This document shows positions 1 to 5,347 of a stretch of DNA of 5,347 nt, one piece after another. The stretch is from NCBI GenBank assembly GCA_007127625.1, contig SKYZ01000083.1:1-5347 (forward strand), read 5' to 3'. The translations under genes were made by a program, and so were the position numbers. Each line of letters begins with the position of its first letter. The first letter of the stretch is position 1. This DNA comes from Aquisalimonas sp. (GTDB taxonomy: Bacteria; Pseudomonadota; Gammaproteobacteria; Nitrococcales; Aquisalimonadaceae). The notes under the pieces are model-generated. The model was not told the origin of the DNA and made no database searches. It saw only the letters and a program-made list of their open reading frames with translations.

Positions 1-773
1 TCGCGGCCACAACCGAAGAAGCTGCCCAGGCGCTGGACGAGGCCGCACAGGCGTACGCCGAAGAGTGCGGTGTCGACCATCTGGAGTACCGGCACCGGCA
101 GCCCAGACACTCCGACTGGCTGGGCAAAGATCTCTACGTGACCTTCCGCAAACCGATCGACTCCGACGTCGATGCCAACATGCAAGCCATCCCCCGCAAG
201 CAGCGCCGCATGGTGCGTCAGGGCATGAAAGCGGGCCTCACCAGCGGGTTCGATGACGATGTCGACCGGTTCTTCCGCATCTACGCCCAGAGCGTGCACC
301 GCATGGGCACGCCGGTGTTCAGTAAGCGCTACTTTCAGGTGCTGCGGGATGTCTTCGCGGAGGACTGCCGCATCCTCACCGTCCAGCGCGGTGAGGAGCC
401 GGTGGCGAGCGTCATGACCTTCTATTTTCGTGACGAGGTCCTGCCGTATTACGGCGCGGGGATGCCCGTTGCCCGGGAGGTGGCCGGGTATGATTTTCTC
501 TACTGGGAGCTCATGCGCCGCGGCTGTGAGGCCGGCTATCGCTTGTTCGATTATGGCCGGAGCAAGAAGGGCACCGGCTCCTACAGCTTCAAGAAGAACT
601 GGGGTTTCGAGCCGGAACAACTCCACTACGAGTTTCAGCTCCACCGCGGCAACAGGGTGCCGGACAACAATCCGTTGAATCCCAAGTATCAGCGCGCGAT
701 CCGTCTGTGGCAGCGCCTCCCCCTGCCAGTGGCGAACCTGCTCGGGCCGCACATCGTGAAGAACCTGGGGTAG
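1..773 (+). CDS. FemAB-like PEP-CTERM/XrtA-associated acyltransferase, 5'-partial
   Basis: The reading frame is open from codon 3-5 to the TAG at 771-773, giving 256 visible residues. The true start lies upstream; the GTG at 138 is internal, because the residues before it continue a plausible domain (helix rich in Glu/Ala, then CGVDHLEYR). From memory the family is roughly 330-350 residues, so about 80-90 are missing. Visible marks are a basic stretch IPRKQRRMVRQGMKAGL (visible residues 63-79), HRMGTPVFSKRYF near 99, a GNAT-like core (SVMTFYF, LPYYGAG), and the signature FDYGRSKKGTGSYSFKKNW at 182-200. The tail NPLNPKYQRAIRLWQRLPLP followed by ANLLGPHIV is typical of the PEP-CTERM-associated FemAB group (TIGR03019). 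FemAB relatives transfer aminoacyl groups from aminoacyl-tRNA to peptidoglycan precursors. In XrtA loci the substrate is unknown; acylation of an EPS precursor is an inference. The protein is probably cytoplasmic. The next gene begins 4 bp downstream. Confidence 0.9.
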   Translation, partial: AATTEEAAQALDEAAQAYAEECGVDHLEYRHRQPRHSDWLGKDLYVTFRKPIDSDVDANMQAIPRKQRRMVRQGMKAGLTSGFDDDVDRFFRIYAQSVHRMGTPVFSKRYFQVLRDVFAEDCRILTVQRGEEPVASVMTFYFRDEVLPYYGAGMPVAREVAGYDFLYWELMRRGCEAGYRLFDYGRSKKGTGSYSFKKNWGFEPEQLHYEFQLHRGNRVPDNNPLNPKYQRAIRLWQRLPLPVANLLGPHIVKNLG

Positions 774-777
774 CACC

Positions 778-2037
778 ATGGACGATCTGCTGTTGCTCAC
801 ACACCGGATTCCCTGGCCCCCCAACAAGGGCGACAAGATCCGCTCCCACCATCTGCTGCGCTACCTGGCGGAACGCTACCGCGTCCACCTCGGCACCTTT
901 ATTGATGACCCCGCCGACGAACAGCATATTGCTGCCCTGCACGAGCTGTGCGCCAGCGTCCACGTCGGGCGTCTCGACCCCCGCAGGGCCCGGTTGCGGG
1001 CGCTGTCCGGGTTGCTGACGGGGGCACCGCTCAGCCTGCCCTATTACCGGGACGCGGAGCTCGCCCGCTGGGTCCGTGGGGTGGTCAGCGAGCACCGCAT
1101 CGAGCAGGCCCTGGTCTTCTCGTCCCCCATGGCCCAATACCTTGATGGCTTGCCGAGCGTGCGCCGTGTTGTGGATCTCGTGGACGTGGACTCGGACAAG
1201 TGGCGTCAGTACGCCGCGGTCAGGCACCAACCGGCGCGCTGGGTGTACGCGCGCGAGGCACGCCGCTTACTCGCCTATGAACGCGGCATCGTGGCCGCCG
1301 CCGATGCGGCGCTCCTGGTGTCCGAGGAAGAGGCGGCGCTCTTTCGTCAGTTGGCGCCTGAGAGCGCGGATAAGACCGTGGCACTTCACAATGGCGTGGA
1401 TACGGCATTTTTTGACCCCGCGCATCGCGGCGTCTCGCCGTACCCGGATGATGCGCTTCCCCTGGTGTTCTCCGGGGCCATGGATTACTGGCCCAACGAG
1501 CAGGCGGTGTCCTGGTTCGCGCGCCACGTTCTCCCGCGCGTGCGCGAGGCCGATCCGCGCGTCAGCTTTCATATTGTCGGCAGTCGCCCGTCCCGAGTGG
1601 TCCAGGCCCTGTCCCAGGAGTCGGGCATCGAAGTCACCGGTTTCGTCGACGATATTCGCCCCTGGCTCGGTCACGCCGCCATGGCCGTGGCACCGCTGAA
1701 AACCGCCCGAGGCGTTCAGAACAAGGTGCTGGAAGCCATGGCCATGGGACGCCCGGTGATCGGCACCCCGGAGGCGCTCTCCGGGATAACGGCCACCGTT
1801 GGTGAAGACGTGCTTCAGGCGGATGAGCCCGAGGCGTTCGCGGACGCCATCTCGGCACATCTCGTTCGCCCGGACCGGCGGCTTGGAGAGCGTGCCCGCG
1901 CCTGCGTGGTCGAGCGCTACGGGTGGGAGGCGCAGCTTGGGCGACTTGATCGCCTCCTCACTGGTCAGCAGACGGAACACCCGCCATCGGTGGTCACCGA
2001 TGCGGTCGCCATTAAGGAGGTAAGCCATGGCCGTTGA
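778..2037 (+). CDS. XrtA/PEP-CTERM-associated glycosyltransferase, stp1-type (TIGR03087-like)
   Basis: A complete 419-residue protein, ATG at 778 and TGA at 2035-2037. It resembles the 'sugar transferase, PEP-CTERM/EpsH1 associated' family, a GT-B glycosyltransferase expected to transfer a nucleotide-activated sugar to a lipid-linked EPS intermediate on the cytoplasmic face. Evidence: N-terminal acceptor-side motif RIPWPPNKGDKIRSHHLLRY (10-29), DLVDVDSDKWRQYA (133-146), HNGVDTAFFDP (204-214), FSGAMDYWPNEQAVSWF (231-247) opening the second Rossmann domain, IVGSRP (266-271), and ARGVQNKVLEAMAMGRPVIG (310-329) in the donor-binding region. Glu319 matches the second Glu of the GT4 EX7E motif, but the first position is Arg311; this seems a family trait. 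There is no signal peptide or clear membrane segment. The start is supported by the GGGG at 767-770, 7 nt upstream, and by the 4-bp gap after the preceding gene. The 3' end overlaps xrtA by 11 bp and carries its ribosome binding site. Donor and acceptor sugars cannot be told from sequence. Confidence 0.92.
   Translation: MDDLLLLTHRIPWPPNKGDKIRSHHLLRYLAERYRVHLGTFIDDPADEQHIAALHELCASVHVGRLDPRRARLRALSGLLTGAPLSLPYYRDAELARWVRGVVSEHRIEQALVFSSPMAQYLDGLPSVRRVVDLVDVDSDKWRQYAAVRHQPARWVYAREARRLLAYERGIVAAADAALLVSEEEAALFRQLAPESADKTVALHNGVDTAFFDPAHRGVSPYPDDALPLVFSGAMDYWPNEQAVSWFARHVLPRVREADPRVSFHIVGSRPSRVVQALSQESGIEVTGFVDDIRPWLGHAAMAVAPLKTARGVQNKVLEAMAMGRPVIGTPEALSGITATVGEDVLQADEPEAFADAISAHLVRPDRRLGERARACVVERYGWEAQLGRLDRLLTGQQTEHPPSVVTDAVAIKEVSHGR
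2013..2021 (+). promoter_or_regulatory. Full-length Shine-Dalgarno sequence for xrtA inside the preceding gene
   Basis: TAAGGAGGT is complementary over nine bases to the usual 3' end of bacterial 16S rRNA. It lies within the last codons of the stp1-type glycosyltransferase gene and is 5 nt upstream of the ATG at 2027. It settles the xrtA start over the in-frame ATG at 2072. It is clearly stronger than the other sites in the window, which suggests efficient initiation on xrtA beyond simple read-through coupling. Confidence 0.88.
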
Positions 2038-3550
2038 AGGGCGCAGCTTGAGCCCGGTTCAGGGGCTTCCCATGCACTGGCGACAGCCGCTGGCGGCCTT
2101 GGTCGTTGGGCTGGTGGCGCTGTTCACGGTATTCCACCAGGCCTACTGGAGCATGGTAGAGACGTGGACGCGCTCCGAGACGTTCGCTCACGGGTTCCTG
2201 ATCGTCCCGATTGTGCTGTTCCTGATCTGGCGCCAGCGCCACGCCCTGGCCGACCTGCAACCGACGCCCTACCCACTGGCCGCCGTCGTGGTCGCGGCGC
2301 TCGGCTTCGCGTGGTTGCTCGGCGAACTCGTGGACGTGCTGTCGGTGCGCCAGTTCGCCGTGATGCTGATGCTCCCGGCTGTCGTCTGGTTGCTGCTGGG
2401 CACGCGGGTTGTACTGCAGCTCAAGTTTCCACTGGCCTACCTGTTGTTCGCGGTGCCCTTCGGCGAGTTCCTGGTCCAGCCGCTCATGATCTACACGGCG
2501 GACTTCACCGTGGCCATGGTGCGACTCACGGGCATTCCCGTGTACCGCGACGGCATGTACTTCGACCTGCCTACCGGACGCTGGGCCGTTGTGGAGGCCT
2601 GCAGCGGCATTCGCTATCTCATCGCGTCTGTGGCGCTGGGCGCCATATACGCCTACATGACGTACCGAACCTGGTTCCGCCGCATCGCGTTCATGGTGGC
2701 TGCGGTGATCGTGCCCATCGTGGCCAATGGGCTGCGTGCCTATATGATCGTCATGATCGGTCATCTCAGCGGCATGGAACTCGCCGTCGGCGTGGATCAC
2801 CTGCTCTACGGCTGGGTGTTCTTCGGCGTGGTGATCTTCCTGATGTTCTGGATCGGAAGCTTCTGGCGTCAGGACGGCCACACCGCAAACACCGCGCCGG
2901 ATTCCACGCCCGGGCATCGGCCCTCGCAGTCCGCGCTCGCGGTGTCCCTGGCCCTCGCGGTGGCCGTCATCGTGGCCATGCCCGCCTATGCAGCCTGGAT
3001 GGATCGTGGCGCCTGGCCGGCGCCCGACCTGGGAGCGGTGCCAGCGGGTGTCAACGGCTGGGAGCAAACGCACGCGGACGAGCTCTGGCGGCCGGACTAC
3101 CACAACGCCCGCGATGAATGGCATGCCGTCTTCGAGCGAGACGGCCAGCGCGTCGGACTCTACGTCGGCTTCTACGCCGAGCAGACCCGGTACGGGAAGA
3201 TGGCGGCCTGGGAGAACACGCTTGCCGGGCGCAGGAACTCGGACTGGCGTCAGCGCAATGCCGGTTCGGCCCACGAGGACGCGCGGCGCGCGCTTCTGAG
3301 TGGTGCCGATACGCAGCTCGTGGCGTGGCAGTGGTACTGGGTTGACGGGCGGCTGACCACCAGCCGGCATCTGGTCAAGGGCCTGGAAGCTGTCTCCCGA
3401 CTGCTCGGCGGCACCGACGATGCCGCCAACATTGTCGTCTTCGCGGAGTACCAGGGCCGGCCGGGGGAGGCCGAGGAGGCTATGGCGCCGTTTGCCGAGG
3501 CGATGCTGCCCGAGGTCCGGGAACGGCTTCGCGAAACGGGTGAGCGGTGA
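2027..3550 (+). CDS. xrtA: Exosortase A with fused C-terminal EpsI domain
   Basis: A complete 507-residue protein. It is an inner-membrane, sortase-analogous cysteine transpeptidase predicted to cleave the PEP-CTERM tripartite signal of exported proteins near the membrane and pass them to a surface acceptor. Residues 1 to about 285 form the exosortase domain with about eight hydrophobic segments (near 21-40, 53-68, 83-98, 107-126, 130-150, 193-213, 219-246, 258-280). The conserved AHGF is at 54-57. The catalytic set is present: Cys192 in VEACSGIRYL, Arg237 in VANGLRAYM and His258 in VGVDHLLYGWVFFG. After a polar linker (282-301), a further membrane segment at about 302-323 leads into an EpsI/DUF3485-like soluble domain (about 325-500; WEQTHADELWRPDY, VGLYVGFYAEQTRYGKM, ANIVVFAEYQG), probably on the periplasmic side. 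About 500 residues with this fusion is usual for the XrtA subgroup. The function of the EpsI part is unknown. The gene overlaps its neighbours by 11 bp and 4 bp, consistent with coupled translation. Confidence 0.96.
   Translation: MAVEGRSLSPVQGLPMHWRQPLAALVVGLVALFTVFHQAYWSMVETWTRSETFAHGFLIVPIVLFLIWRQRHALADLQPTPYPLAAVVVAALGFAWLLGELVDVLSVRQFAVMLMLPAVVWLLLGTRVVLQLKFPLAYLLFAVPFGEFLVQPLMIYTADFTVAMVRLTGIPVYRDGMYFDLPTGRWAVVEACSGIRYLIASVALGAIYAYMTYRTWFRRIAFMVAAVIVPIVANGLRAYMIVMIGHLSGMELAVGVDHLLYGWVFFGVVIFLMFWIGSFWRQDGHTANTAPDSTPGHRPSQSALAVSLALAVAVIVAMPAYAAWMDRGAWPAPDLGAVPAGVNGWEQTHADELWRPDYHNARDEWHAVFERDGQRVGLYVGFYAEQTRYGKMAAWENTLAGRRNSDWRQRNAGSAHEDARRALLSGADTQLVAWQWYWVDGRLTTSRHLVKGLEAVSRLLGGTDDAANIVVFAEYQGRPGEAEEAMAPFAEAMLPEVRERLRETGER
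3547..3550 (+). promoter_or_regulatory. GTGA stop/start overlap coupling xrtA to the stp2-type gene
   Basis: The GTG start (3547-3549) and the xrtA TGA stop (3548-3550) share bases. The upstream bases lack a strong AGGAGG-like match, so termination-reinitiation is the likely way the downstream gene is translated. The coupling is inferred from arrangement only. Confidence 0.7.
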
Positions 3551-4737
3551 GCGCTGTGGCTGTCGCGAACGCACGCGATGGTCGGGACGCCCGGCCACTG
3601 GTTGCGCACATCCTCTATCGTCTGGGCATGGGGGGGCTCGAGAACGGGCTGGTCAACCTGATCAACGCGCTGCCGGCCCATCGCTACCGCCATGCCGTCA
3701 TCTGCCTGGATGACTACACCGCGTTCGCCGGGCGGATCCAGCGGCCTGATGTGGAACTGCATGCGCTGCACAAGCCGCCGGGGCTTGGCCTGGGGACGCA
3801 GCTCCAGCTCTGGAAGTTGCTGCGCCGACTTCGCCCCGACATCGTCCATAGCCGCAACCTCGCCGCGCTTGAATGCCAGTGTGTGGCAGCCCTGTCCGGG
3901 GTGCCCATCCGCATCCACGGCGAGCACGGGCGCGACGTCTCGGACCTGGACGGCAGCAGCGTCAAGTATCAGCGGCTGCGGCGCTTTTTCAGCCCCTGGG
4001 TGCATCACTACATCGCGCTGTCGCGGGATCTCGAAACCTACCTGACCGAGCGGGTTGGCATTGATCCCCAGCGGGTGATGCAACTCTACAACGGTGTCGA
4101 CACCGGACGTTTCTCACCGGCGCGGCGGGGGCTGCCCGCCGCGGGCTTCGACGCCGCCGGGCAGATCGTCATTGGCACCGTCGGGCGCATGCAGCCGGTC
4201 AAGGACCCCATGAGCCTGGCAAAGGCGTTCACCGAGCTTGTCCAGAGGCTGCCCGAGGACCGTCATCGGCTGCGGCTCGCCATCATCGGTGATGGCCCCT
4301 TGCGCGCCGAGACCCGGCAGTACCTGGATGAGGCCGGCGTGGGCGATCTCGCCTGGCTGCCGGGGGATCGGGATGACATCCCGGAGCTGATGCAGGGCAT
4401 GGACATCTTCGTGCTGCCATCCCTCGCCGAGGGCATCTGCAATACGGTCCTGGAAGCGATGGCCAGCGGACTGCCGGTGGTGGCCACCAATGTTGGCGGC
4501 AACCCGGAGCTGGTTGAGGATAGCCGGAGCGGGCGGCTGGTCCCGGCCGCCGATCCGGCCGCCATGGCGGAGGCGATCGCTGCATTGATTCGTGACCCTG
4601 AGCGCCTTCAGGCTTACGGCCGGCGCGGGCGCGAGCGGGCGCAGGAGGAGTTCAGTCTGGACGCCATGGTGGGGCGGTATGGCCAGGTGTACGAGCGGCT
4701 GCTGCGGGCCCGCGGAAAACAACTGGTAGAGGAATAA
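3547..4737 (+). CDS. XrtA/PEP-CTERM-associated glycosyltransferase, stp2-type (TIGR03088-like, GT4)
   Basis: A complete 396-residue protein ending in TAA at 4735-4737. The chosen start is the GTG at 3547, which overlaps the xrtA stop as GTGA; an in-frame GTG at 3556 is a weaker alternative. No strong Shine-Dalgarno sequence precedes it, so initiation probably depends on ribosomes finishing xrtA. It is a GT-B retaining-type glycosyltransferase. Motifs: HILYRLGMGGLENGLVNLIN (21-40, N-terminal glycine-rich loop), HSRNLAALE (101-109), HGEHGRD (124-130), LYNGVDTGRFSP (180-191), GTVGRMQPVKD (210-220, Arg214 and Lys219 as likely donor-phosphate ligands), IIGDGPLR (246-253), LPGDRDDIPELM (271-282), and a complete EX7E with Glu295 and Glu303 in EGICNTVLEAMASGLPVVAT. 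The protein is cytoplasmic or membrane-associated and likely adds a sugar to the EPS repeat unit. Its position directly after xrtA is typical of these loci. Sugar specificity cannot be read from the sequence. Confidence 0.93.
   Translation: MSAVAVANARDGRDARPLVAHILYRLGMGGLENGLVNLINALPAHRYRHAVICLDDYTAFAGRIQRPDVELHALHKPPGLGLGTQLQLWKLLRRLRPDIVHSRNLAALECQCVAALSGVPIRIHGEHGRDVSDLDGSSVKYQRLRRFFSPWVHHYIALSRDLETYLTERVGIDPQRVMQLYNGVDTGRFSPARRGLPAAGFDAAGQIVIGTVGRMQPVKDPMSLAKAFTELVQRLPEDRHRLRLAIIGDGPLRAETRQYLDEAGVGDLAWLPGDRDDIPELMQGMDIFVLPSLAEGICNTVLEAMASGLPVVATNVGGNPELVEDSRSGRLVPAADPAAMAEAIAALIRDPERLQAYGRRGRERAQEEFSLDAMVGRYGQVYERLLRARGKQLVEE
4728..4733 (+). promoter_or_regulatory. Ribosome binding site of the amidotransferase gene
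   Basis: AGAGGA lies 10 nt before the ATG at 4744, inside the last codons of the preceding glycosyltransferase gene. Together with the Met-Cys-Gly N-terminus that the family requires, it fixes the start at 4744 and not at the out-of-frame GTG at 4746. Confidence 0.65.
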
Positions 4738-4743
4738 CGAGCA

Positions 4744-5347
4744 ATGTGCGGACTCGTGGGGATCATGGACACGCGCGGCCGGGGAGACATCAACCGCTCG
4801 CTGCTCGATCGCATGAACGAAACCCAGCACCACCGCGGGCCGGACGAAGGCGGCCTGCATGTGGCCGCAGGCATTGGCTTGGGGCATCGGCGGCTGTCCA
4901 TTATCGATCTCTCCAGCGGGCAGCAGCCGCTCTACAACGAAGATGGCACCGTGGTCGTCGTCTACAACGGCGAGATCTACAATTTCCAGCCGCTGGCCGA
5001 GGAACTTGCGGCGCTGGGCCACACCTTCCGCACCCACTGCGATACCGAGGTGATCGTCCATGCCTGGGAAGAGTGGGGCGAGGCCTGCGTGGAGCGCTTC
5101 CGCGGCATGTTCGCCTTCGCGGTCTGGGACGAGCAGCGCGAAACGCTGTTCCTCGCCCGGGATCGCCTGGGGATCAAGCCGCTGTACTATGCGCTGCTCG
5201 ATGACGACACCCTGGTGTTCGGCTCCGAACTCAAGTCCCTAATGGCCCACCCCGGGCTGCGGCGCGAGATCGACCCTTTTGCGGTGGAAGAGTACTTTGG
5301 CTTCGGCTACGTCCCCGAGCCGCGCACCATCTATAAACAGGCCCGCA
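4744..5347 (+). CDS. Asparagine synthetase-like amidotransferase of the XrtA locus, 3'-partial
   Basis: An open frame starting ATG-TGC-GGA at 4744 and running off the right edge; 201 residues are visible. It is the N-terminal class II glutamine amidotransferase (Ntn hydrolase) domain of an AsnB-type enzyme, which releases ammonia from glutamine. Cys2 becomes the N-terminal nucleophile after Met removal. Other matches to the AsnB active site are HRGPDE (30-35), GHRRLSIIDL (47-56, with Arg50), YNGEIYNF (74-81, with Asn75 and Glu77) and CDTEVI with Asp100. RDRLGIKPLYY (139-149) and FGSELKSL (159-166) are also typical of AsnB-type enzymes. The ATP-pyrophosphatase synthetase domain should follow beyond the window; AsnB-like members total about 550-650 residues. 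The locus context points to the XrtA/PEP-CTERM amidotransferase subfamily (TIGR03108-like), which probably amidates a sugar acid or other EPS component instead of making asparagine. That substrate is inferred; housekeeping AsnB is the alternative. The gap to the previous gene is 6 bp. Confidence 0.92.
   Translation, partial: MCGLVGIMDTRGRGDINRSLLDRMNETQHHRGPDEGGLHVAAGIGLGHRRLSIIDLSSGQQPLYNEDGTVVVVYNGEIYNFQPLAEELAALGHTFRTHCDTEVIVHAWEEWGEACVERFRGMFAFAVWDEQRETLFLARDRLGIKPLYYALLDDDTLVFGSELKSLMAHPGLRREIDPFAVEEYFGFGYVPEPRTIYKQAR

Larger units (their letters stand above)
1..5347 (+). other. Core segment of an XrtA/PEP-CTERM exopolysaccharide operon
   Basis: All five genes lie on the plus strand with junctions of +4, -11, -4 and +6 bp, so a single transcript entering from the left is the simplest reading. 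The order FemAB-like, stp1-type transferase, xrtA, stp2-type transferase, amidotransferase matches described exosortase A loci. No promoter, terminator hairpin, insertion sequence, tRNA, CRISPR array or long repeat was recognised. Both ends cut through genes, so the operon extends in both directions. Confidence 0.85.

Noticed and set aside
138..140. GTG 138 as the start of the first gene
   Set aside because: The frame is open and protein-like back to the left edge, the family is longer than 211 residues, and there is no good ribosome binding site just before it.
1378..1395. TGGCAC followed by TGGC, a possible sigma-54 promoter core
   Set aside because: The second element does not fit TTGC at the proper spacing and the site lies inside a gene; XrtA loci often involve RpoN, but this match is not convincing.
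1727..1754. Nucleotide similarity between stp1 (about 1727-1754) and stp2 (about 4447-4474) around the LEAMA motif
   Set aside because: It reflects the shared GT-B donor-site motif in two glycosyltransferases and is too short to be a recent duplication or recombination repeat.
2012..3598. A 528-codon open frame on the minus strand covering all of xrtA
   Set aside because: It mirrors a high-GC coding gene; its product is rich in His, Gln, Arg and Asp with no recognisable domain, while the plus strand encodes a clear exosortase with its catalytic residues.
4114..5061. A 315-codon minus-strand open frame across the stp2/amidotransferase junction
   Set aside because: It lies opposite two well-supported genes, has no recognisable motif, and is the kind of antisense frame expected in GC-rich DNA.
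4746..5204. A plus-strand open frame starting at GTG 4746
   Set aside because: It is the wrong frame of the amidotransferase gene. The ATG at 4744 gives the Met-Cys-Gly start and a continuous AsnB-type domain.

Overview
The window is a gene-dense, GC-rich (by eye roughly mid-60s percent, not counted) piece of bacterial chromosome. It holds five plus-strand genes packed with almost no intergenic sequence. The gene set and order are those of the core of an exosortase A (XrtA, formerly EpsH) / PEP-CTERM exopolysaccharide locus. Such loci are known from Gram-negative, biofilm- and EPS-forming bacteria, mostly Beta- and Gammaproteobacteria. The GC content and protein style would fit a gammaproteobacterium such as an Ectothiorhodospiraceae-like organism, but that placement is a guess.

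Layout from left to right: (1) the 3' part of a FemAB-like/GNAT-fold acyltransferase of the PEP-CTERM-associated type (start lies before the window, ends 773); (2) a GT-B glycosyltransferase of the XrtA-associated 'stp1' type (778-2037); (3) exosortase A with a fused C-terminal EpsI-like domain (2027-3550); (4) a second GT-B, GT4-like glycosyltransferase of the 'stp2' type (3547-4737); (5) the N-terminal glutaminase half of an asparagine synthetase-like amidotransferase (4744 to beyond the right edge). The junctions are +4 bp, -11 bp, -4 bp and +6 bp, so the genes are almost certainly one operon with translational coupling. No internal promoter or terminator was recognised, and no stretch above 10 bp lacks a gene.

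How they work together: the two glycosyltransferases probably add sugars to a lipid-linked EPS repeat unit on the cytoplasmic side. The FemAB-like protein and the amidotransferase probably decorate or amidate the glycan or a precursor. XrtA is the inner-membrane transpeptidase-like enzyme that recognises C-terminal PEP-CTERM sorting signals on exported proteins. The link between sorting and the surface polysaccharide is an inference from conserved co-occurrence. No PEP-CTERM substrate, polymerase, flippase or regulator lies in this window; these would be expected elsewhere.

This is a good example of a described system, not a new one. The open points are the unknown job of the fused EpsI domain, the unknown substrates of the FemAB and amidotransferase proteins, the strong 9-base Shine-Dalgarno sequence inside the stp1/xrtA overlap, and the lack of a canonical EX7E motif in the first glycosyltransferase.
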